A DNA stretch of 64,000 bases from Fusarium oxysporum f. sp. lycopersici 4287 (taxonomy: Eukaryota > Ascomycota > Sordariomycetes > Hypocreales > Nectriaceae), in contig NC_030991.1 of assembly GCF_000149955.1 (NCBI RefSeq), positions 3,404,385 through 3,468,384 on the forward strand, written 5' to 3'. The notes below the pieces were generated by a model, which worked only from the letters and a program-made list of their open reading frames with translations, was not told the DNA's origin and did not search any database. The translations under genes were made by a program, and so were the position numbers. Numbering within the stretch: position 1 is the first letter of the stretch; every line of letters begins with the position of its first letter. Positions 20,130 to 31,347 of this stretch are shown piece after piece.

Positions 20130-22971
20130 ATGGATTTCACAAACTTCGACGATTTTGCGTTTGCTTACTATGGTCTTCCTGTCCGGGCTTCTCTCGTTTC
20201 CCTAGTAGATCACACCCACACGTTCCAATCTCCCACTGCGCTTCCCCAGCACCAGGCCATTTCTGGCCTTGCACATAGCGGTCTGCCGTTCGGCACCTTG
20301 CCTACGGGCAACCGCAACCAGAGCATGGAAGGCTCCAAGGCCCACCCAGATCGGACATCTCCCGCATCCGAGGCCCCCGAAGACCCGACTACCGATGAGT
20401 TTGGTTTGGCTTCCCGTAGCCGTGCGGGTGGCATAGATCCAGGTGGTAAACCTAAGGAGGATAAAGCCGATGCCACACCTGCGTGGAGTGAACTTAAGAC
20501 AAAGGCTGGTAAGGAAAGAAAACGCCTCCCGCTTGCTTGCGTTGCATGTCGCCGAAAGAAGAGCCGTTGCTCAGGCGAGAAACCCGCCTGCGAGCACTGT
20601 CTACGCTCATATATCCCATGTGTCTATAAGGTTACGACTCGGAAAGCTGCGCCTCGGACAAATTGCATGGCTATGCTCGATAAGCGACCGAAGCGCATGG
20701 AAGAACGCGTCATCGAGGCCATATCCAAATCGGATCAGGAAGTCGCGTCATCCGTAACTCGCCCCGTGGTCAAACCGGCGATACCAGGAACTGTACCTTC
20801 CAGTCAGCCAACCAAGAAGCGCGGCGCCGAGGAAGCATTCGGGCCTGATCTGGAAGCTTGGGCGAAGGCGCCTTCGGAGCCAAAGACTGAGGGCGATGAT
20901 GGGTCCAGTAGCTTACAAGTCCAGGAAGGGGAGGAGAATAAGCTGCAACACGAAGGCACCGACGCACTCCCCTCCAAGGAGATACAGGAGCATCTGGCAG
21001 AGGTGTTTTTCGACAACATCTATGGTCAATCTTACCATCTTCTACACAAGCCAAGCTATATGCGAAAGCTAAAGTGAGTTCTTTTTGGGTTGAATCTCAC
21101 GTATCCTGCTGACTGTCAACAGAAATGGCACACTACCTCCGGTGCTTGTTCTCACAGTGTGCGCTGTAGCTGCTCGTTTTACCTCAAGCCCTCTAGTGAG
21201 TTCTTCAGGGCCTGAATTCTTACGCGGTGAAGAATGGGCATCACACGCTCGAGATATTTGCACCAGACGATACGAATGGCCAAACCTCACCATCCTGACA
21301 TGTCTTCTCATTTTGGGCCTTCATGAATTTGGAACGTGCCAGGGCGGCCGTAGCTGGGCCCTGGGTGGACAAGCTATCCGAATGGCTTTCGCTCTCCAGT
21401 TACATAAAGACTTGGAATACGATCCCTTGGACCGTAATGGCACCAAAACACAGCTCAGCTTCATTGATCGAGAGATTCGGCGACGCATAATGTGGGCCTG
21501 CTTTCTCATGGATCGCTTCAACTCTTCTGGGACAGATCGACCCATGTTCGTCAGGGAGGATACAATTCAGATTCCTCTGCCGGTAAAGGAAAAGTATTTC
21601 CAATTCGGCCTGCCTGCGCCCACCGAGATGTTGGATGGTCGAGTACCTCATCCGCCGTCGCCCAACGACGGACAAATCGCTGATGTACGAGAGAACATGG
21701 GAGTTGCGGCTTTCCTGATTCGAGCCATTACCTTATGGGGACGGATCACCACCTACCTGAGCCAAGGGTGTAAGGATCTAGACCCCAATCCATTATGGGA
21801 AGACGAGTCTCACCACATGAAGCATCTCAATGATGCTGTAAACCTTGAAGCTAGTCTGCCCTTGTCACTTAAGTACTCTGCAGAGAACCTCGAGGTCCAC
21901 AAGACAGAGAACACGCCAAGCCAGTTTCTTTTCATGCATATCTGCCTGCAGCATAACATTCTCTTAGTGAGTCGAGCTGCTATGTCAGCACGAAAGCAAC
22001 ATGGTGTACATGATGATTTCTTCTTTGAAGCAAGCAAGAGGACCTTCAACGCTGCGAACCGAATATCCGAGCTCCTTCGTGAGGCTGAACAGTCGGGATG
22101 CTTTGTTTCGGCTCCGTTTGCTGGATACTGCGCCTTTTCCTCGGCAACAGTTCACAGCGTGGGTATTATCTCCCGCAATCCATCCATGAAGCTAGCAGCC
22201 CAGGCCAATTTGACCACCAATGTCAAGTATCTTCACAAAATGAAGAAGTATTGGGGCATGTTTCACTGGATGGTGGAGAACGTTCGCACTCAGTATCAAA
22301 ATGTCTTGGACGCTATGAGAGCTGGTGCGAATGTCGAAGAACGAGCCACACAGCTTTCTTTCCTTCAATACGGAGACTGGTTTAACCGTTACCCTCGCGG
22401 TCTTTCTCACGCTGAGTTTATGGACCCTGCCACTCACAAACGAAAGGATTCAGGAGCAGACGGCGTCCTCGAAGCGAATCCCGAACTGCGATCAGTGGAG
22501 GAATACTTCACGCTTCCAACACCGCAAAGGGTTGAGAATAAGGATACTATCAGCGCGGCAGCGCCGAAACGAAAGCAAAACGCCAAGAAACAGACTGACA
22601 TGCCAGCACAGTCTGACCGGAATCTCGATTGGTTGCAGAGTACAGATGCAGACGCAGTCTCCCAGGAACGCAAGCTCTCAGGTGGTTTGGGATTGCAAAT
22701 TACAGGTTCAGCAGGCTTCAACCCTCTCACAGCATCAAACCAGCAGAGCCCGGATTTTAGCACCACCATGTTACCTATGAGCCCGGTTAATATGACTTCA
22801 TTTGCTCACCATGCACATACGCCCACCTTTTTCCCACCGCAGCCGTTTGCAATGAACTTTGGGCAGGGCTCGAATGGGAACATCGACCCGCTTGATCGTC
22901 AATTTATCTATGGCGGATACTCAATGGATGCTAGTACCAGTCTGGGTGATGGCCATACTTGGGCATTGTAG
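20130..22971 (+). CDS. FTF1: FTF1-type Zn2Cys6 transcription factor
   Basis: Exons 20130-21073 and 21123-22971. The intron (49 bp) has donor GTGAGT, branch TGCTGAC and acceptor CAACAG. Codes 930 residues; a stop immediately precedes the ATG in frame. The Zn2Cys6 binuclear cluster lies at about residues 137-166 (CVACRRKKSRC, then CEHCLRSYIPC; spacing C-x2-C-x6-C-x6-C-x2-C-x6-C). Residues about 290-560 form a fungal-specific transcription factor domain (LAEVFFDNIYGQSYHLLHKP, LGGQAIRMAFALQLHKDL, RRRIMWACFLMDR). The start MDFTNFDDFAFAYYGLP and the whole fit my recollection of Fusarium FTF1, a nuclear regulator that is multicopy on pathogenicity chromosomes, induced in planta, with a single core paralog FTF2. 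The C-terminal tail is Gln/Ser-rich. The frame is intact. A mimp lies just upstream. Confidence 0.85.
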
Positions 22972-22975
22972 AGGG

Positions 22976-23045
22976 AGCTCTACCCACTCTACCCGGTTGG
23001 GTAGAGGAGGTATCTCTTCTACTCTACCCGGGTAGAGTGGCTGGG
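22976..23045. terminator. Inverted repeats after FTF1
   Basis: CTCTACCC and GGGTAGAG words alternate, including the perfect 18-bp palindrome ACTCTACCCGGGTAGAGT (about 23020-23037). They start at the FTF1 stop codon. They could shape the transcript end, or be the terminus of the neighbouring hAT fragment; I cannot tell. Confidence 0.3.
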
Positions 23046-23073
23046 GTGATCCGGTGAGCTTTATGCAGGTCGG

Positions 23074-23433
23074 TCAGCTGCTGGGTATCATGTGAACAAT
23101 ATTGAACGGGACAAGTGCATGCTTTCGGAGATGATCTGCTGCGGAAGACGTGGCTTGCACCAAGAACTCCGCTGCGCCTTTCATGTCACATCGATTGCAG
23201 CACCAGATATGGCCAATCGGTTGATCTTGATAGTTCAGTTCGACAAGGAAGGTCCCGTGCGACCTAATCCAGCTCTTCCTGCCCTTTGCACCTTTTCGAG
23301 CCAGCGAATCTTCTTGGACGAAGCGACAGTTCTTCCAGGTGATCTTGGGCAGTTCTTCAATAATCGGGTTAGGAGGTAAAGCTGCAACGACTGCCTTTTC
23401 CAACTGCTTGGCAACCGTCTTCGGCTGAGACAA
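23074..23433 (-). pseudogene. hAT transposase N-terminal fragment
   Basis: Minus-strand frame with KGRKSWIRSHGTFLVELN, then IGHIWCCNRCDMKG, then ATSSAADHLRKHA. This is the N-terminal BED-finger region typical of fungal hAT transposases (SWIR.HG, W.C..CD.KG, SSA.DHLR..H). The frame stops about 15 residues after the finger and no core or dimerisation domain follows, so it is a truncated relic. There is no ATG at the domain start; the frame is open upstream to TTG at 23433. Confidence 0.65.
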
Positions 23434-24049
23434 TCGTATGTATGTATGTGTATTTTTCGTCCGGGGGGCCGTAGGCCCCGAAAAGTCTCCTACTGGAGCA
23501 CAGGACGTGCTGGGCTAAACTATCTAAACTCGCTGCCGTGCTGATCCTCGCTCAGGTCATCTGCAAGGCCTTTGCGTCGGAGCCGTTATACATGCTCGAG
23601 CTTTTTCTCTACTCATTCCCCCAAAAGGCACCTTTCTACCCGCAGCTAGCCTTACAGTAGTTGTCGGTGAAGCACGTCCCATTGGACATCAATACAGTTG
23701 ATCTTAGCAGAGCTTCCCTCCAGCAGCGTCTCCCATCTAGTTCATCCAGCATATCATCGGCACAAAGGCGCATTTACTTTCAAGAGGTCATCCCGTCAGC
23801 GGGATCTATTCCTCTCCAGCCTAGAATTCTCTTGCACAGATAGATCAAGTGGCTTTCCATACCCTGAGGCAGGAAGTCCATGAACCCCTAAGATCTCCAG
23901 TAGCTGCAACCCTAGAACCGTGCATCCTTGGGGAAAACCCTTGCAGGAGAAAACCCCAAGGCGGCTAGAACGCTGCTCTGTGGACGAGGTAGTCGCCTCA
24001 TTCCACGGTCTCCAGGTAAGCTCTGTACCGTTTCGACCCAGCGGTTTTG
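23434..24049. other. Intergenic
   Basis: A GGGGCCTACGGCCCC palindrome lies at about 23463-23480 beside a (GTAT)n tract. No gene supported. Confidence 0.4.
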
Positions 24050-24483
24050 TCTAGTGGTCTCAGCCAGTGCGACAGATTGTCGAAGCCAGGTTGTGTTCCA
24101 GGCAGCAGCCGAGGCTGCAAAGAGGGCAGCGAGCCATGTAGGGCAGCCGAAGCTGCAGAAGTCGGTCGTACGGGAAGTCGAGGGGCACAGAGGCCGGAAT
24201 GTCGCAGGCTCGCGAAGCTGAAATGTCGAGGTATGAAGAAGCCAGAAATGCCACATATAAAATAGAGCCCGGAGGCGATGCCAAGAGCTCGCGAAACTCA
24301 GTGTCGTTGAGGACACTCATCACGAAGAAAGGTCAACTCTCTGAATCCCTTTCTTCCAGCGACTGTTAGGGTCCCGCTAGTCCCGCAGCTGCTTTTGTTG
24401 CCATTTTGGCCTGTAAAAATTTTCTGCCCTAGCAGAACGCTAACAGCGGGTGCCAAGGCAAAATATTTCACAGGAGAGAGTTG
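24050..24483 (-). repeat. R repeat, copy b (hairpin array)
   Basis: Reverse-oriented homolog of 37978-38505. Shares CTCTCCTGTRAAA, TTGGCACCCGCTGTTAGCG, GGGACCCTAACAG, GAAAGGGATTCAGAGAGTTG and TTCCCGTACGACCGACTTCT. The distal half is a string of short GC hairpins such as GCAGCTTCGGCTGC, GCAGCCTCGGCTGC and CAGCTTCGCGAGC. Confidence 0.75.
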
Positions 24484-25671
24484 TGGGCTTGGTTTTACCA
24501 TAAAAGATTGGCGAAGTAGGGTGATGGCAGGAAGCCTTTGAGTTGATAGACCTGACAGCTGATGCTGGCATCGCGCGCCTTACCTCGATGGCAGGAAGCC
24601 AAAGGAAGCGCTGGAAGCGTTGAGAAGAAGCTGAGATCGGTGTTTGTGTTATTAGGGTCCGACCGGCGGTGTAGGCTGAGGGGGGTTCTTTATATATGGA
24701 ATGTATGTATGGATGCACATTCGGCCAGGTGGAATCGACATCGATTGCGCGGTGGCGCCAAGTTGGTATCGAAGCACAGCTCAGTTGGTAACCAGGCTGG
24801 GGTATCAAATACCGGTATGCTTCTGCACCGAGTAAGCGATCGTACTCTCTGTTAAACTTCACGACTCCATCATCGATGCCCAATGCTCTGTCATTTTGTG
24901 GAGGTCCGATAACTTGCGCCCCAGAGAACCGCATTAATATTTTCGTTCGCCTCTAAGATATTGGAGCCCTCCTGCTTCCAAAGAAGTGCCTGTTCCTGTT
25001 GGAGGTCTAGAAATGGTGGCAATGGCCCGCATCATGCGCATCGTCCCTTTGGGCTTTGTCAGTTAGGACTCTGAGTTTGTTTTGTTCTTGATGCGAAGCA
25101 CGCCAGCCCGGAACTGGGCCAACTGTTGACTACTTTTCTCAAAGGCCTGAAGAAGGGCCTACTGACATCAGCCCCGTTGCCTGCGCATCAGGTTAGCCAA
25201 GAAGTCATCCTACTCCTAGCATGTACGATGAGCTGCTAGAAATAGCCACCCACCTTTCAAAAACACGCACTCTCGGCGAAACAATATAGGGTCCCATTCG
25301 CGATGTGCTTTTGTTGGAAGTACCAAGGTTTCCCCTCACATCATGATCAAAGTTAATTCAGCCGAAGGCTGACTCTACATTAATTCATAAGTTTTCCCGA
25401 GTAATGAGGGTTTGGTGCAGACAGGGATAAATAAGTTTCTCGGAATCTGATTGGTCCAGATTTTGTATGGCCAGCCGCGAAAGAACGCGCAACTGGCTGA
25501 TGGCACCAAAAGAGTGGGGCCAATCGGTGCTGGCCCCTGAAAGGCTCACGCGGAGTGCCGGCAGCTTGCGTCCATTTGGAATTGTTTGTTTACTCAGTAC
25601 TGTGCCAGTACCACGCGTTCAATTCATCTCCCCAATTCGACAGGTCTCGATATGGCCTCGTTGATTGAGTA
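24484..25671. other. Intergenic, 5' side of Helitron
   Basis: No coding sequence I can support. The Helitron 5' terminus should fall in or near this stretch but no diagnostic sequence was found. Confidence 0.4.
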
Positions 25672-28282
25672 ATGGATATCGGTCTCAACCCCGAAGAGCT
25701 CTCTACTGATTTACTCTTCGTTGTTTGTGCTCGTTGTGGGGAGGAGAGACCGGAGAGTGCCTTCAGAGCAAAGAGGCAGTCTGCTGGGCAAACTAAGCAA
25801 TGCATAGACTGCCGTAACCAGCGCGTTTCTCATGTAAGTTCTGCCTTCCTCGTCTATAAGTCTCTTAACCCTCATCAAATGAAGCATTCTAGATCCAAAG
25901 TCGTGCTCCAGACGCTGCGGAACATTGCACTTCGTCCATCCTCACCTGGCAGACCTGCCACGAAGAGAACCGAAGGAGATGCTGGCCTATCGCCTCCCAA
26001 CGAGAGATCCGGAACCCAGCCTACATCGCCAGAGAAGCTACGGCAACTTCATACAGCTAGGAGTTTATTCGGAGAGTCAATTAGCCAGCCGCACGTAGGG
26101 ATAGGGACGCCAATTCCACCAACCCAACAAAGCTCGCGGCTCTTCCGGGCTCTAGCTCCGTCACCGCCTGTGCAGCCAACGACCCATCCACTCGTCTCAC
26201 ATTCTGATCCATCTACTCTTCGAAGCAGCACACCTGGTGTGGATTACCCTTACTTGGCCACCAGGTTCCACAAGGGGGGGAAGGACTCGCAAGATGATTC
26301 CTTGAAGGCTGGGGCGAGGGCCAAGCTGGCTGTTATCCAGCGCGACCATCGTTCACGACGCCGTGCAGGGGAGACTGTGTCACTGACTCCCACAATATCT
26401 CAACTTGGCTTCTTGGAAGATTTTGAGGGTCCTGGAGAAGGTATCCTTGTTCTGTGGCCCCCAGTAGTTTGTTCAGGCTAACCACGGAACGTAGATGGGA
26501 GTCAAGATCAACTACGACCGAGTGGGTTTCTAGATGGGGATGGGATAATCAAGGAAGGGGATGACAGGGGACAGTTCTCTGAATCTGATATTGACGCCGA
26601 TGACTATTTCAACTTGCTGCTTTCACCTGATCGACCACGGAGGTACCTCAAACAATTAGGGGTAGAGTCTGATTCCGATCTAGGGGACGAAGACGAGAAC
26701 GACGATAATGATTGCGTGGATGGAAGCCCTCTTCGCCATCGCTTGCGGCAGCCTTCCGCACAGCTAAGGCGTGGTCGCCGTGGTCCTGCCCCTGGTACAG
26801 GAGGGCGGCCAAGAAAATCTCGAAGGCAAACTCGATCGTCGATGCCGCCACGGCGTATTCGGAGTCCAGTGATAATTCCACCTGAAGAATCGGCGGTCTT
26901 TCATGCGCAAGATCCGGTGTGGAATGGCGACCTTGAGGCTTGCGCCTTGACTGGTCGCGATAAGGCAATCCTCCGCGAGTTCTGGACAAAGCTGGACAAT
27001 GACCAAATGCAGTTTTGCGGTCGATGCCGGGAGTGTTGGTTCCAGATGAAGATCGATTGCGATGGCATTTGTGCGCGTTGTTATCGAAAAGATGAGAAAC
27101 GCCACCCCGACGAGCCGTACTTCTTCTCTGCGGATAATCAGCTCGACTTTGGCCCTGTACCGGCCCGGTTGCCCCAGCTTACGCCTACCGAAGAGTCTTT
27201 GATTGCTCGTGTTCACGTCCACGTGAACATTATGCTTGTGCGAGGGCAGCAGTACAAGTATCGGGGCACGTAGTTCACTTTCTCCGTGAGGTTGGCTTAG
27301 TGTACAACCAGCTCCCGCTTCTGCCGCAGGAGTTGAACATTGTATTACTACGTCCTGCCAATACGTCGTCCCACGCAATTCTTAGTCGGCAATTCACCCG
27401 CCAGTTCCGTGTCCGCCGCCAGCCGGTTGTCATATGGCTAGACTACCTCCGGCGCCATCATCCTGGGTATCGATGCGTCGTCATCGACGAAGAGAGGCTA
27501 AATCAATTGCCCCAAGATGGCAATGTCCTGGATGCCATCCCCCAGAGTCAGGTGGAGGCTGCGGATGTTGGACCCGAGGAAGATCAGGAGGCAGAGCCTG
27601 ACCTGGAGGACGAGGCTGCAGTGCCAGACATGTTGGCAAAGGACACGGAGCTCGATGCTCTGCGGTCTATTCTCGCCGGAGAGTCGGAAGCTGATTCAGA
27701 GCTTTCCACAAGCTTCCAGGCGCAGGCGCAACACGAGCTGCAGCTCCCGAATATACGACACACACCCATTAATGAGTTCAATCGCTCTCATGCCCTACTC
27801 TCCTTGGCGTTTCCCTGCCTCTTTCCTGACGGTAGAGCCGACTTTGTTGAACCTCGATTGCGCTCCATTGATTACAAGGATTACGTCGAGCACGCGATGC
27901 GCTGGCACGACGGGCGTTTTGCACGCCACCCGACCTTCCGCTTCGTCGCCTTCAACACGCTAATGCGGTCACAAGCACGTTCGCGGTCCAGATTCTTCGT
28001 GAAGCAACATGATGGGAGACAGCAGCCGCTGACGCGAGAGCAACTTATTCAGGCGCTGGAACACAGCGAGGACCCCGAGGCGCAGGCGCTGATCAACTCG
28101 ATCACAAGGCATGCGGTGTCTATTCGCGGTACGCGTCCATTCTGGAACAAAAAGAGGCAGGACCTCGAGGCCTATGCCTATAACCTTGGTTGTCCTGGTG
28201 CATTCATCACGTTTAGCCCGGCAGATTTACACTGGCGGAGTCTCTACCAGCACATGCCCCAGTATGACGACTGGCTAGCCGC
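25672..28282 (+). pseudogene. Helitron Rep/helicase protein, N-terminal half
   Basis: Starts at the ATG at 25672. A zinc-ribbon-like CARCGEERPESAF...CIDCRN lies at about residues 20-50, followed by a Pro/Ser-rich linker; a GTAAGT at 25832 could begin an intron. After a stop at about 26481 the coding sense resumes (RGRRGPAPGTGGRPRKSRRQ AT-hook-like, then CGRCRECWFQMKIDCDGICARC). A one-base shift near 27265 links RGQQYKYRG to HVVHFLREVGLVYNQLP. The Helitron helicase-like N domain follows (RHTPINEFNRSHALLSLAFPCLFP, FVAFNTLMRSQARSRS, GCPGAFITFSPADLHW). The frame is cut at 28283 by hAT3 and resumes in phase at 31348. Confidence 0.8.
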
Positions 28283-31200
28283 CAGACCTGCGTATATCGA
28301 TATCCACCGAAATTCTGGCCCTTATATCGATATCCAGATAAGTGGGAGAAATTATCTGGATATCGATATATCCAGGTAGATATCCATACAGCCACATAGC
28401 CGCTTTAGCAAGGTTGATATCCAGATAAACCACATATAATTCTTGTAGGCTAGAAGAAAGAACAAGAAAGTACCCTAATCTAGAAAGTCCTCTGCCTCTG
28501 TTTCAACGCTAAATTCAACAGCAACGCTGGAAATAACGCCCCTGCCACCGTGAGACTTGGGTACAATGATACCCTCGCGCATCCAGTTGCCCACACACTC
28601 AACCTTCGCCAGGTTCTCGCAGGTCATGCTCTCTCTATCCCATGATAGCGTACGCCGCGCCGATGAGAAGTGAGACTCAACATCAGATGATTCAGGAGGG
28701 ATTGAGAGGATATCAATTGCCATGCGGGATAACCGCGGATATGCTTTCCTTTGATCTCGATGTAGCCACCACTGGAGAGGAGAGCCAGTTATTCGGGTCG
28801 GTGGTGCATCAATAAAGGTTTCGAAGTCATCGGCGTCGTCTAAGATAGGACCAGTAACAGCAATATCGCTCAACAACTCATCCAGCTCGTTGTGCTGCCT
28901 CCCAGAGGAAGAGGACACATCTAGAGGCACCCGCAAGGATTCTGGGATTGGCGCGGCATTATATTCATCTAGCCAAATTTGCTGGGCAGCAGCAATAGCA
29001 GGCGCGTGCCAGGATTCTTCCCAATTCCGCTCAATGTATTTTTTTCGTTTCGAGGGATCGAGAAGGAGTGCGGCGGCATATACAGGTGTCTGGTCTGATA
29101 AGGTGTAGTACTTATTAAGTACAAACCAGCCCATATCGATGCAGTGTACCATGTGGGGATCATGGTTTTCCTTTGAACTATAAAGCTCCTAAATAAGACA
29201 ATTAGTTAGCCGATCAATTAGATAAAAGAAAAAACATCGCCACCGACCTTATACTTCTCGTACTGTCGCAATAAAACATCCATTATCGAGAGTGATTGGG
29301 AGAGTGTAGATCGCGCCCCTTCGGCCAACAACGTAGCTGAGGCAAACGGCTGTAGGAAACGATGCGTCCGTTCAATAAACTCCCACTCTGAAGCTAGTAG
29401 GATATCGTCTTGAAGCTCTCTATCATGGTCAATTAGGAACTGTTTTACACGGGATTGATAACGCAGAAAATTATCCAACAATCGATACCATGAATTCCAG
29501 CGTGTGGCATTATCTATACCTAGTCGGAGCTTTATTTCATCGTCCCATATAGCCGTATGAAGCGTAGATTTACGTATCCAGACCGCGATGTTGTGTACTT
29601 TCCGTAGGGGCACGATATGCTGCCATCCAGTGAAGTTCTCAAGTATGCGATTGCCTCTTCGCGAAGCTCTTCTTCTCTGATGGGCTTCATCTGTTCTTGT
29701 TGTCTGTCCGGCGTCGTGCAAGGTGTCGTAGAACTGTGCAAACAACTGATCGTTTGAGGTATCATCGATGGCATCAAGAGCGGCGATTAGTGCCTCTTTC
29801 GAAGACGCGAGAAGAAATGCTTGGAGGGATAGGTTAATAATGTGGGCGACGCAGCGGATACGGCGCTTAGAGGGATCAAACGTCAACTAGCAACCGATTA
29901 ATCCTAATCCAGAGATAAGGGAAGGGCTATCGTACCCCATAGTCGTCTCGTAACCGCCGTGAGAGATAAGACAAGCAGGTATCATTTGAAGTGGCATTAT
30001 CCCCTACATGGTAGCCCACTTTAGAAGCAATGCCGTACTTTGCCAGTGTATCGATAATTAAAGATGCCTGGGTTTCACCACTATGGCTATAGCGACATTC
30101 CGGCATCGCTAGCAGTGCCCTTTGTGGCCGATAATCCTGATCAACCCATCGCGCAGAGATGGCGAGTATCCCATGGCGATGGGGCGATGTCCAGAGATCA
30201 GAGAGGATATGGATCTTTGAGATGGAAGCTTCAAGAGTTGCCATGAGCTGAGAAGAATATAACTCATATGTGGCATCAATTAGTCGCATTAGAGCACTTC
30301 GGTTGGTCACTAAAAGGTCCTCTATAGCAGGATTAGCTGCTAGCATAATCTCTTGCATCTCATCCCAGTTAATTGCTGAGAAGGCAAGCCGGCGGCGTGT
30401 GATTAGGCTGATTATTGCATCTAAATACCGATCGCGGTTGAACATACGGCGGAGAGAGACATCCGAGTAACGAGAGGGAAAGAAAGCATCAATCCGAGGG
30501 CGTGTGGCTTCCCTTTCATCATCTAGGACATCAGAACTGCCCCCAATGAGCGTGCGATCGAGGGAAGAGATAATATCGGCATGGCACCGCCGGGCGTGAT
30601 GCCATGCGTTGTCCCGCTTCCGATTCGCCCAGGGCTTATCGGCAGGGCAATGGAGGCATCGATACATCACCATACCCCTGGATTTGCGCTTACGTGACCC
30701 GCCGGTGGTGTTCTGGGTGTCCTCATCAGGATACGTTGCTTTGAAGAAGAGAGAAAAGTCCAGAGACGTCCCAGTAATGGGCTGGTCCGAAATCGAGGGC
30801 GTAGAGGCGGCGGTGGTCTGAGATGATGCCATGGTCGATAAATCACCTGGATAAGCTAATTATGCTAGAATACCTAGGGCCGTTTGAACGAGTACTGAGA
30901 TGGTGGTGCTGATGTTGAAATTGAGAGAAGTTGTCAGACAATTGGCTCCACAGGGATCATTGATGGCACCCGTCAATTGATGAGAGTTATCTAAAGAACA
31001 AAAGAAATCGAACAGCCATGTGTTCGGGAACAGCTATTTGAGCCCATGTTAGGATTATGCGACAGGCCAGATGTGAAACCGGATACGCGACCCCAAGGTA
31101 CGCCCCGTGTTTCATATCCAGTCGCACGAACCTAGTGGTGATATGCGACAGAAGCCTTTTCATCATCTAATCGATTGATAAGATCTTTTCAGCTAATCAG

Positions 31201-31339
31201 AGAGCGGTATTTAGGTGGATATCAATCTCGATATCAATTTAAGAGGCAGAGAGTTATATCGATATCGATATATATCAATATCGATATATCCAGATAGCAC
31301 AGTTGATATCGATATATCATATCCAAATACGCAGGTCTG
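28283..31339 (-). mobile_element. hAT3, 3,057-bp intact-looking element
   Basis: TIRs CAGACCTGCGTAT (28283) and ATACGCAGGTCTG (ending 31339). Perfect 8-bp target duplication CTAGCCGC at 28275-28282 and 31340-31347. Both subterminal regions (28295-28430 and 31215-31320) carry many TATCGATATC / ATATCCAGATA words in both orientations. Encodes one full transposase. Confidence 0.95.
28475..30832 (-). CDS. hAT3 transposase, complete (749 aa, three exons)
   Basis: Exons 30832-29936, 29886-29248 and 29188-28475. Introns are 49 bp (donor GTACGA, acceptor CTAG) and 59 bp (donor GTCGGT, branch CTAACTAAT, acceptor TTTAG). ATG at 30832. BED finger at about residues 57-85 (YRCLHCPADK... with WHHARRCH). 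Then FNRDRYLDAIISLI, the hAT RNase-H core (LSDLWTSPHRHGILAISARW; GDNATSND; CVAHIINLSLQAFLL), NATRWNSWYRLLDNFL, and the dimerisation block at about residues 650-715 (LQWWLHRDQRKAYPRLSRMAIDIL, SSDVESHFSSARRTLS). No frameshift or stop. Together with intact TIRs and target duplication this copy could be autonomous. Confidence 0.92.
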
Positions 31340-31347
31340 CTAGCCGC

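Noticed and set aside
23912..24934. Overlapping open frames in the R repeat and beyond as genes
   Set aside because: No shared domain, no consistent frame between repeat copies, and low-complexity composition.
28295..31320. TATCGATATC words as a CRISPR-like or satellite array
   Set aside because: They are irregularly spaced, in both orientations and confined to the two ends of hAT3, so they are subterminal repeats.
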